Shown: positions 1 through 6,606 of the stretch, in pieces
Position numbering within the stretch: the first letter of the stretch is position 1
Layout of the letters: each line of letters opens with the position of its first letter
Source: Planctomycetia bacterium
GTDB taxonomy: Bacteria; Planctomycetota; Planctomycetia; Pirellulales; UBA1268
Direction: 5' to 3'
NCBI GenBank assembly: GCA_009919445.1
Contig: RGBY01000036.1
Location: 1-14,460 of the forward strand
DNA length: 14,460 nucleotides
Notes under the pieces: generated by a model
Told to the model about the DNA's origin: nothing
Seen by the model: the letters and a program-made list of their open reading frames with translations, nothing else
Databases searched by the model: none
Made by a program: the position numbers and the translations under genes

Positions 1-4
1 GTTA

Positions 5-1492
5 ATGGACCAGACTCGTGCTGAATCAACACGTGCCGCAGCAGCGAACGGCACATCAAAAAACCGTCGAAATGGCAAGCGAAACCCTGATCGCCGACGA
101 CAGCCAGATCCGGCAGCCACCGACCCACTGCTTAGCCGGGGTCGCCCGGGCAACCTTGAGGCCGAGCGAAACGTTCTCGGGAGCATTCTGCTCAAGCCCG
201 ATGTTTGTGACGACGTTGCCCTCTTGGTTCGGCCAGAGGACTTTGCTGACGAAGCCCACCAGACAATATTCCGACACCTGCTCGATCTCCATGATGGTGC
301 CGCCCGCATCGATGCAACGATCCTGCTCGATCGCCTGAGGAACAAGGGCGACCTTGAACAGATCGGGGGTGCCGCGACGATTGCTGAACTGATCAATTCA
401 GTTCCTCATGCTGCTCACGCTACGCACTACGCCGGGATCATTCGCGACAAGGCGATGCTGCGATCGCTCATTGACGCCAGCACCGACATTCTCCGCGATG
501 CCTATGACGCTTTCGATGAGCCACGTGAACTGCTTTCCCAGGCGGAAGAAAAGATTTTTTCCATTCTTGAGCAGCGGAGTTCTGCTGAGGCCCAACCCAT
601 TCAGGCAGTGCTCGAAGATGTCATGATCCGCATGGATGCCCGCATGAAGCACGAGCATGCACTGGGGGGTGTCGAAACCGGCTTCACTGACCTTGACTCG
701 CTGTGTGGTGGCCTCCACAACTCAGAGCTCATCATCTTGGCGGCCCGACCCAGTATGGGAAAGACGGCCTTCGCGATGAACATCGCGGAGCATATCGCCA
801 TCGACACGCATCAACCGGTGCTGTTCGTGAGCCTCGAAATGGCCAGTCTGGAACTGGCGGATCGCCTGCTGTGCTCATCAGCACAGGTGAATGGTCATCG
901 CCTTCGCAATGGCACCATCTCGCAGGAAGACCGACGACGGCTTGTGCAGAAGTCATCTGAGATTAGTTCCGCGCCACTTTTTATTGATGACACCCCGGGC
1001 CGCACGCTGACTGAAATCGCGGCTGTCGCCCGACGACTAAAACGCAAGCAGGGGCTTTCCCTGATTGTGATCGACTACCTTCAACTGATAGAGCCTGACA
1101 ACCCACGTGACCCGCGTCAGGAACAGGTTGCTCGGATCGCCAGACGGCTTAAAACCATGTCTCGTGAACTCGATATTCCGATCCTTTGTCTGGCACAGTT
1201 GAATCGACAGGCTGAAGCATCTCGGGACAACAGACCCCGCCTTAATCATCTTCGGGAATCAGGAGCCATCGAGCAGGACGCTGACGTGGTGATGTTCGTC
1301 CATCGTGAAGAGTACTACCAGACGAACGATGAAGATCGGGAACGGGTGAAGGGGGAGGCTGAGATTATCATCGCGAAACAGCGTAATGGCCCCATTGGCG
1401 ATGTGAAACTACTCTGGCAGCACGACTACACCCGCTTCGTCAACCTTGAGCACCGTCCTTACGACGAGTTTGAGCAATTCTCCGACTTCTAA
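5..1492 (+). CDS. dnaB: Replicative DNA helicase DnaB
   Basis: DnaB is the hexameric 5'-3' helicase that unwinds DNA at the replication fork and binds primase. The 495-residue product has the full family layout. A basic, probably disordered N-terminal tail covers residues 1-48. The DnaB N-terminal domain (about 49-165) is followed by a linker and the RecA-like motor domain (about 220-485). Walker A is ARPSMGKT (247-254, Lys253) and Walker B is LIVIDYLQ (353-360, Asp357). The segments SLEMASLELADRL (276-288), SGAIEQDADVVMFVHR (419-434) and IAKQRNGPIG (456-465) match the conserved C-terminal motifs. The length is slightly above the usual 440-470 because of the tail. A TAA at 3-5 overlaps the ATG at 5-7, so an upstream gene may end here; rplI is a common partner, but this is inference. 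No intein is seen. The gene converges on pheT. Confidence 0.98.
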   Translation: MDQTRAESTRAAAANGTSKNRRNGKRNPDRRRQPDPAATDPLLSRGRPGNLEAERNVLGSILLKPDVCDDVALLVRPEDFADEAHQTIFRHLLDLHDGAARIDATILLDRLRNKGDLEQIGGAATIAELINSVPHAAHATHYAGIIRDKAMLRSLIDASTDILRDAYDAFDEPRELLSQAEEKIFSILEQRSSAEAQPIQAVLEDVMIRMDARMKHEHALGGVETGFTDLDSLCGGLHNSELIILAARPSMGKTAFAMNIAEHIAIDTHQPVLFVSLEMASLELADRLLCSSAQVNGHRLRNGTISQEDRRRLVQKSSEISSAPLFIDDTPGRTLTEIAAVARRLKRKQGLSLIVIDYLQLIEPDNPRDPRQEQVARIARRLKTMSRELDIPILCLAQLNRQAEASRDNRPRLNHLRESGAIEQDADVVMFVHREEYYQTNDEDRERVKGEAEIIIAKQRNGPIGDVKLLWQHDYTRFVNLEHRPYDEFEQFSDF

Positions 1493-1735
1493 CGCCTGGA
1501 ATAGCCGAGATAGCAGGAACAGCCAGAACAACGACCACACCGCTCACCCTGGTCGGTTCACGAGGTTCGCCCTGCGGCAAAGACTCGTCACCCTGCTTCT
1601 CCGGCTAGGCGTAGCCAATCCTCAGATCGGACAGAATCGTTTTGCCGACAATGCCAGGGACGTTCTCACTCGCGGATGTCACCTGCAACGGTCAACAGAT
1701 CGGCTACTCGAAGCCCGACGTCAACGCGGGTGGAT
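1493..1735. other. Convergent intergenic region dnaB/pheT
   Basis: These 243 bases separate the ends of two convergent genes. I see one short hairpin at 1603-1616 (stem GGCTA/TAGCC, four-base loop) and a long-distance pairing of CCCTGG near 1549 with CCAGGG near 1655. Neither is followed by a clear T-run, so no intrinsic terminator can be called with confidence. Small open frames here are chance or antisense to pheT. Confidence 0.4.
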
Positions 1736-3817
1736 TTATGCTCGAAGCGTCGCTCCGACGTGGCGACGACAGGCCTCGACCATTTCTGCAACCAAGTCGT
1801 TCGCCTGCTCTGCCGAAAGTGTCTCTTGATGACTTCGGAGCCGTAACGAGACAACCACGCTCTTCTTGCCCACTCCTAGTCGCTCGGCATCCCGCCAGAT
1901 TTGTCCCAACCGAATCTGATCGAGTTCGTGGCAACCGGTCGACTCGACTGCCGAAACAATCGCTCCCCACGAGACAGCCTCATCAACAACGAGGTTAATG
2001 TCCCTGTCGATCGACGGGAAGCTGCTCGGTGCCGTGAGCACAGGCTCGTAATCGGCAACGAACTCGAGACTATCCAGACGCAATTCAAAAGCAGCCGTCT
2101 TTTCGTCGCAACCAACTTGCTTGCACAGTTGCGGTGAAACCTCACCGACAACACCCAGTCGGCGTGGAGTTTCACCCGGCCGATGCAGCATGATCTCGGC
2201 TGCCCGTCCTGTGGCTAAGAGCTGACTCTGAACCGGGCGATAACTCACCCCAGTCAGGTCTCCACTGACAATGCCTTCTGCGGAAACGGCCAATTCCTCC
2301 AGACCAAGTCGTGCCAGCACCACCGCAGCCAGCCCCTTGGCCCGAAAGAAGTCACCTGTCGTAACCAGCGTCAGCAACAACGGCTCTTCAAGTGGTGACG
2401 CTGCCGGCTGTGAATCGTTGGTACGACGGAGATAGGCCCGAGCAATCTCGAAGAGGTCGGCATGAGACGCTGCCGCTGCCAGGCTGGCAACCCGGGCCTC
2501 AAGCAGGCTTGGCAGCAGCGTACGACGCAGCCGATCTGCCCCTCGCACCAGGGGCGGGCGACAGACAAGCGGCTCGGCATCCCCCCAAGGACTGCCAAAA
2601 GCCTCCAGCGGCTCGGCCACGACGCTGCGGGTCATCGCCTCGCAGAAACCTGCCGCAACACAAACCTCAGCCACCATGCGGACGAGTCGCTCTCGCGACG
2701 AGCGGGCAATCGGCCGCGCGGCAATGGGCACATTCTCTGGCACCCGCTCATAGCCTTCGATGCGAGCAACCTCTTCAACCAGGTCAATCGCTCGCCAGCA
2801 GTCTCGCCGCCACGTCGGCGCGAGCCAACGGGATTCCTCAGCCGTTGCGGCCTGTTGGACAAATCCCAGTGACTGCAGGATTTCCTGCTGACGCTGGGCT
2901 GGCACCGGTACGCCTAAGACGGCCTCAACCCGGTCTGCCCGCAGGACAATCTCCGCCGGCTGGCAGGCAAGTTTGCCTGCCTCAGCCACCGGTTCTTCAA
3001 GGACACCACCGGCCAACTCCAGAATCAGCGCGGTCGCACGCTGGCTGGCCCACTCGACTGCAGCTGGGTCCGGCCCCCGCTCAAAGCGATACGAAGAGGG
3101 GCTGCTCAGGGTCAACCCCCGGGCGGCCGCCCGCACAGGCAACGGTGCGAACTGAGCAGATTCCACCAACACGTCAGTCGTAGCCAGAGAAATCTCTGTC
3201 TCCGCCCCGCCCATGACTCCTGCCAGGGCAACCGGTCGGTCACAATCGGCAATGACCGCCATCTGGTCGGTCAATTCGTAACGCTTGTGATTGATGGCTT
3301 CGAAAGGCTCACCAGGCCGAGCACGACGAACAATGATCTGCCCACCAGCCAGCTGACCCAAATCAAACGCATGCAGGGGCTGCCCGCATTCAAGCATCAC
3401 GTAGTTGGTGATGTCGACGATGTTATTGACACTGGCAATGCCAACGGTTGCCAAACGGCTCACCAGCCAGTCAGGGCTGGGGCCAACGGTCACACCACGG
3501 ATGATGCGGGCGGAGTAATAGGGGCAAATGTCGCCCGCCTCTATGGTTACGGAAACGGCCGCCGCTTTCCTGGGCTTTGGCAGTTCAATCGGCGGAATCC
3601 TCAAGGGACGCTCAAAAAGAACCGCCACCTCTCGCGCGACCCCCAGGTGACCAAGACAGTCGGGACGATTGCTGGTCACCTCAAGATCGACCGCCGTGTC
3701 ACTCCCCACGGTTTCGGTTGCCTCATGATTCAATCCGGCAAGCAGCAACCGCTCGGTCATTTGTTCGACAGGTGGAACATCGACGTAGTCAGCAAGCCAG
3801 TCGAGGGAAACGATCAT
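1736..3817 (-). CDS. pheT: Phenylalanine--tRNA ligase beta subunit, lacking the EMAP/OB tRNA-binding domain
   Basis: PheT is the beta subunit of the alpha2-beta2 enzyme that charges tRNA-Phe, and it hydrolyses mischarged Tyr-tRNA-Phe. The 693-residue product starts with the B1 segment (MIVSLDWLADYVDV) and passes almost directly, at about residue 43, into the conserved DLEVTSNRPDCLGHLGVARE segment (44-63). The roughly 100-residue EMAP/OB domain found at this point in E. coli (795 aa) and Thermus is absent. The B3/B4 editing domain spans about 98-275, with NNIVDITNY (131-139) and GQPLHAFD (145-152). The B5 domain follows (about 285-365), then the synthetase-like core, and an FDX-ACB anticodon-binding domain (about 596-693). 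Its ATG overlaps the pheS stop as ATGA, which indicates translational coupling. It is the last gene of the operon. Confidence 0.97.
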   Translation of the reverse strand: MIVSLDWLADYVDVPPVEQMTERLLLAGLNHEATETVGSDTAVDLEVTSNRPDCLGHLGVAREVAVLFERPLRIPPIELPKPRKAAAVSVTIEAGDICPYYSARIIRGVTVGPSPDWLVSRLATVGIASVNNIVDITNYVMLECGQPLHAFDLGQLAGGQIIVRRARPGEPFEAINHKRYELTDQMAVIADCDRPVALAGVMGGAETEISLATTDVLVESAQFAPLPVRAAARGLTLSSPSSYRFERGPDPAAVEWASQRATALILELAGGVLEEPVAEAGKLACQPAEIVLRADRVEAVLGVPVPAQRQQEILQSLGFVQQAATAEESRWLAPTWRRDCWRAIDLVEEVARIEGYERVPENVPIAARPIARSSRERLVRMVAEVCVAAGFCEAMTRSVVAEPLEAFGSPWGDAEPLVCRPPLVRGADRLRRTLLPSLLEARVASLAAAASHADLFEIARAYLRRTNDSQPAASPLEEPLLLTLVTTGDFFRAKGLAAVVLARLGLEELAVSAEGIVSGDLTGVSYRPVQSQLLATGRAAEIMLHRPGETPRRLGVVGEVSPQLCKQVGCDEKTAAFELRLDSLEFVADYEPVLTAPSSFPSIDRDINLVVDEAVSWGAIVSAVESTGCHELDQIRLGQIWRDAERLGVGKKSVVVSLRLRSHQETLSAEQANDLVAEMVEACRRHVGATLRA

Positions 3818-4851
3818 GCCTGCCCCCGATCGCTGAATTGCTCCAAGAAGCGGACATCGTTGCGATAGAAATCGCGAATGTCAGCAACACCAAATCGACG
3901 GGCCGCAATCCGTTCAACACCAAGGCCAAACGCAAACCCACTCACTTCATCGGGATCGTAACCGACTGCCTCAAGAACGGCAGGGTCGACCATGCCAGCC
4001 CCCCCCATCTCAATCCAGCGTCCATTCCATTCCATATCGACTTCGACGCTGGGCTCAGTAAATGGAAAGAAGGATGGCCGAAACCGAACGTGAACGTCTC
4101 CACCCAGGAAGTTTGAAGCAAACGCCCGCAGCACACTTTTCAGATGTGCCATGGTCGTCCCGGGTTCAACCAGCAACCCCTCGACCTGATGGAACATTGG
4201 GTAGTGCGTCGCATCGGCTGTATCGGGGCGATAGACACGCCCTAAGGAAACGATACGCAAAGGTGGCTGACGCTGCTCCATCACCCTGATCTGGACGGTG
4301 CTTGTCTGCGACCGCAACAGGAAGGGCTCGGCTGAATTGGCGACAGATATGTAGAAGTTGTCGAGTGGATCCCGAGCCGGGTGCTCAGCCGGAATTGCCA
4401 AGGCCTCGAAATTGTGCCACTGATCTTCAACCTCGGGGCCATCAACGACTTCAAAGCCAAGGTGCCCCATGATCGAGGCAACCCGACGAATCGTCTGCGT
4501 CAGTGGGTGCAGTCGCCCAAACCGGACCGGTGTCCCTGGCAGCGTCACATCAACCGTTTCGGCAGAAACGTTGGCCGGCCCCGTAGCCGCGCGGTCCTTG
4601 GCCTGCTGAAAGAGTGCCTCGACCGCTGATTTGACGGCGTTGAATTGACGCCCAGCAGCAGGTTTATCAGAACCGGCAACCTGGCCCAGGCCTTTCTGGG
4701 CTAGCTTGAGACGACCACTTTTGGCACCCAGAAATTCAATTCTCGCCTGCTCAAGCGTTGCCTCATCAGCGACGTCAGCAAGCGTCTGCTCGGCCTCGGC
4801 ACGGAGACGCTCCAGATCAGCAGTGAAGGCGTCAAGCGAAAGGTTCGTCAC
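3814..4851 (-). CDS. pheS: Phenylalanine--tRNA ligase alpha subunit
   Basis: PheS is the catalytic alpha subunit that activates phenylalanine and transfers it to tRNA-Phe. The 345 residues comprise an N-terminal coiled-coil region (about 1-90) that contacts tRNA, and a class II synthetase core. Motif 1 starts at HPLTQTIRRV (115-124). Motif 2 covers SLGRVYRPDTADATHYPMFH (202-221, Arg205). The Phe-pocket segment is FRPSFFPFTEPSVEV (257-271). Motif 3 is GFAFGLGVERI (305-315, Arg314). The GGAGMVDP segment (283-290) resembles the Thermus form more than the E. coli GCGMV form. The start is GTG: an in-frame TGA lies 18 bases upstream and no better start is near. No strong Shine-Dalgarno is visible, so translation may couple to rplT, which ends 43 bases upstream. 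No pheM-like leader peptide fits in that gap. Confidence 0.98.
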   Translation of the reverse strand: MTNLSLDAFTADLERLRAEAEQTLADVADEATLEQARIEFLGAKSGRLKLAQKGLGQVAGSDKPAAGRQFNAVKSAVEALFQQAKDRAATGPANVSAETVDVTLPGTPVRFGRLHPLTQTIRRVASIMGHLGFEVVDGPEVEDQWHNFEALAIPAEHPARDPLDNFYISVANSAEPFLLRSQTSTVQIRVMEQRQPPLRIVSLGRVYRPDTADATHYPMFHQVEGLLVEPGTTMAHLKSVLRAFASNFLGGDVHVRFRPSFFPFTEPSVEVDMEWNGRWIEMGGAGMVDPAVLEAVGYDPDEVSGFAFGLGVERIAARRFGVADIRDFYRNDVRFLEQFSDRGQA

Positions 4852-4894
4852 GAGCGGCTGCCGTTGTCAGGGGCATCACAAGAGAACGCCCGCA

Positions 4895-5269
4895 TCAGGC
4901 GCCAACCGGCTCTGGCAAGCCCAGACCCTCACGAACACTGGTAACGACAGCATCGAACCCAGTGGGATCCAAAACTGCCATCTCCGCCAGCGTCCGACGG
5001 TCAAGTTCGCAGCCAATCTTCTCAAGTCCAGCAATGAACTGGCTGTAGCGGAGACCCCGCTCACGGCAGGCGGCGTTGATCCGAATGATCCAAAGCCGGC
5101 GGAAATCTCGCTTGCGTCGTCGCCGGTCTCGATGGGCGAAGACACCAGCCCTGATGACTGACTCTTTGGCCGTTCGCAGCAGACGGCTTCGGCCACCCAC
5201 GGAACCCTTCACCCGTTTTAAGAGCCGCTTCTTCGCCCGCAGCCGGGGAACGACGTTTTTTGTTCTCAT
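4895..5269 (-). CDS. rplT: 50S ribosomal protein L20
   Basis: L20 binds 23S rRNA early in assembly of the large subunit. In E. coli and Bacillus it also represses its own operon by binding the mRNA. The 124-residue protein is highly basic and shows the family core RDRRRRKRDFRRLWIIRINA (47-66), followed by the helical C-terminal part with GLRYSQFIAGLEK. The N-terminus begins MRTKNVVPRLRAKKR instead of the common MARVKRG form. The C-terminus is a few residues longer than typical (115-120 aa). A Shine-Dalgarno of the GAGGATGG type lies just upstream of the ATG at 5269. The gene follows rpmI after a 113-base spacer that holds a strong hairpin. Confidence 0.98.
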   Translation of the reverse strand: MRTKNVVPRLRAKKRLLKRVKGSVGGRSRLLRTAKESVIRAGVFAHRDRRRRKRDFRRLWIIRINAACRERGLRYSQFIAGLEKIGCELDRRTLAEMAVLDPTGFDAVVTSVREGLGLPEPVGA

Positions 5270-5345
5270 GGAACCATCCTCACTGTTATTTGATCTGTAC
5301 TCAATTCGGTTTTTTCGAGCGTTCGGCCTGCACGAGACCGGAATG

Positions 5346-5375
5346 CTGGAACCGGACGAACCCTCTCCGGTTCAG
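5346..5375 (-). promoter_or_regulatory. Strong hairpin between rpmI and rplT
   Basis: An inverted repeat pairs 5349-5356 with 5366-5373 perfectly (arm GAACCGGA) and extends outward through 5346-5348 and 5374-5375 with one bulged base, around a 9-base loop. It starts seven bases after the rpmI stop on the transcribed strand and about 75 bases before the rplT start. No U-tract follows, so it is not a standard terminator. A role in L20-mediated autoregulation or RNA processing is inference from operon position only. Confidence 0.45.
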
Positions 5376-5382
5376 GACGCAC

Positions 5383-5586
5383 CTAGTAACTGTTTGCCGC
5401 GAGAGCCTCGGTAATGTTGGCCGTGTCTGACTTTGCCAGCACACCAGTCCCACGAAGGTTCCGCTTTCGCTTGGCGGAAACCCGCACCTGCAGATGACTC
5501 GTGCCACTGCGGCGATGCTTCACCTTGCCGCTCGCGGTTACTCGGAACCGCTTCTTGGTTCCCTTGTGTGTTTTCTGCTTTGGCAT
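5383..5586 (-). CDS. rpmI: 50S ribosomal protein L35
   Basis: L35 is a small basic protein of the large ribosomal subunit. The 67-residue product carries the family start MPKQKTHKGTKKRFRVTASG and the following KVKHRRSGTSH segment. The C-terminal half, RKRNLRGTGVLAKSDTANI, also matches L35. The length is typical (about 64-67 aa). An AAGGA Shine-Dalgarno lies upstream of the ATG at 5586. The gene lies between infC and rplT as in most bacteria, but its spacer from infC is long at 229 bases. Confidence 0.98.
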   Translation of the reverse strand: MPKQKTHKGTKKRFRVTASGKVKHRRSGTSHLQVRVSAKRKRNLRGTGVLAKSDTANITEALAANSY

Positions 5587-5815
5587 TTCTCGGATCCTTC
5601 TACGGTCTACTGTAAATGAGGTGACTGCAAATACGGGTGGGGAGAGAAGCGGGAGTGTCTCGCTTGAGATCTCTTGCTGTTTACTGAATGGCTTTTTATC
5701 TCTCGACGAACTGGCTGGTTTTTCTGACGTTTCTTCTTCTGGCGTTTGTTCTTCTGGAGTATGTCTTGTGGGCTAGTTGTGGATTCGGCTTAGCGGGGGT
5801 TTTCGCGCGACAGAC
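5587..5815 (-). promoter_or_regulatory. Long infC-rpmI spacer with hairpin and small tandem repeat
   Basis: This 229-base spacer is longer than the usual infC-rpmI gap. On the transcribed strand it is purine-rich. It holds two adjacent copies of a 15-base unit (5728-5742 and 5743-5757, one mismatch). It also holds a short hairpin at 5647-5665: arms 5647-5654 and 5658-5665, three-base loop, one A.C mismatch on the transcribed strand. No convincing promoter hexamers were found. It may be an untranslated control region for L35/L20, or a decayed former C-terminal extension of IF3; neither can be shown here. Confidence 0.4.
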
Positions 5816-6331
5816 TTATTTCGGTGCCAAGGTACAAATCAGACGCCGACCAGTCTGCTGTGGCGGTGACTCAACTTTGCTGATCTCCTCAAGTTGCTCA
5901 ATCACCTGACGCATGATTCGCTGTCCTTCGTCGATGTGGGCCATTTCCCGACCGCGAAAAATCACCGAAACGGTCACCTTGTCCTTGTGACCCAGGAACG
6001 TCCGGGCCTTGTTGATTTTGAACTCGATATCGTGCTCACCCGTTTTGGGCCGCAGCCTGATCTCCTTCAGTTTTGTCTGATGAACGTGAGTTTTGTGCTG
6101 TTTCTTTTTCTGCTGATACTTGAACTTCCCGAAGTCCATAATTCGGCAAACCGGAGGCCGCTCATTCGGCGCAACCTCAACAAGGTCGAGCCCAGCGGAC
6201 TGAGCCTGCGAAAGCGCATCGTCAGTCGAGATAATTCCCAACTGGGCGCCTTCTGCCGAAATCACGCGAACCGGAGAAATCCGGATCTGCTCGTTAATGC
6301 GATGCTGTCTCTCGATGGCCAAACACTCCAA
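5816..6331 (-). CDS. infC: Translation initiation factor IF-3
   Basis: IF3 binds the 30S subunit, prevents premature joining of the 50S, and rejects initiation at weak start codons. The product has the IF3 N-terminal domain (HRINEQIRISPVRVI, then DLVEVAPNERPPVCRIMDFG), a lysine-rich linker, and the C-terminal domain with KEIRLRP, VTVSVIFRGREMAH and the C-terminal TLAPK. Between an in-frame TGA (6377-6379) and the conserved HRINEQ there is no ATG or GTG. The coordinate given uses the outermost TTG (171 aa). However, GGAG at 6326-6329 lies nine bases before an ATC codon at 6314-6316, which would give 166 aa, and only three bases before the other TTG at 6320-6322. ATC or TTG initiation would fit IF3 autoregulation. 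It is the first gene of the infC-rpmI-rplT-pheS-pheT operon. Confidence 0.96.
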   Translation of the reverse strand: MECLAIERQHRINEQIRISPVRVISAEGAQLGIISTDDALSQAQSAGLDLVEVAPNERPPVCRIMDFGKFKYQQKKKQHKTHVHQTKLKEIRLRPKTGEHDIEFKINKARTFLGHKDKVTVSVIFRGREMAHIDEGQRIMRQVIEQLEEISKVESPPQQTGRRLICTLAPK

Positions 6332-6606
6332 ACCCGTGACGGCTGCAACCGGGCGGGATGGTTGGTTCCATACACCTCACACCGCAGCACAGCTCCTTTC
6401 CCGCCAGAGCAACCCTGAGGGAACGTGGGCAAGCCACGACTCTCGCCCGGAACCGTATCCCGAGCGGCCTCTGCCGAAGTTCGATAGTATTTCAACCAGA
6501 CCGGGGGGGCGTCAAGCGGGTGCGTTCCGGTTCGCAGGCAACGGCCTCCCCGCCCAAAATGGCCCTCGTTTCCCGATAAATGGTTCACCGTTGACTGGTT
6601 GGCCAA
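6332..6606 (-). promoter_or_regulatory. Leader and probable promoter region of the infC operon
   Basis: These 275 bases lie between the upstream secreted-protein gene and infC. On the minus strand a TTGACG (about 6512-6517) lies 20 bases before TACTAT, a poor-spacing match to a sigma-70 promoter. A small stem CGTGG/CCACG lies around 6424-6438. This is the only sizeable gap ahead of the translation operon, so its main promoter is expected here, but the hexamers are weak and I cannot fix a start site. Confidence 0.3.

Noticed and set aside
1603..1616. Small hairpin in the dnaB/pheT gap as a terminator.
   Set aside because: The stem is only five base pairs, with no T-run on either strand.
1642..1998. 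Plus-strand ORF of 118 codons starting between dnaB and pheT.
   Set aside because: Two thirds of it is antisense to the conserved FDX-ACB end of pheT, and it has no ribosome-binding site. The first 30 codons look peptide-like but match nothing I know.
2392..3183. Plus-strand ORF of 263 codons.
   Set aside because: It lies wholly opposite pheT, is rich in Pro, Arg and Gln as expected from an antisense frame of GC-rich codons, and shows no domain.
5688..5909. Plus-strand ORF of 73 codons with a very hydrophobic start, resembling a small membrane protein, antisense to the infC end and spacer.
   Set aside because: It has no ribosome-binding site, its second half is antisense to conserved IF3 codons, and the hydrophobic run is explained by the purine-rich opposite strand.
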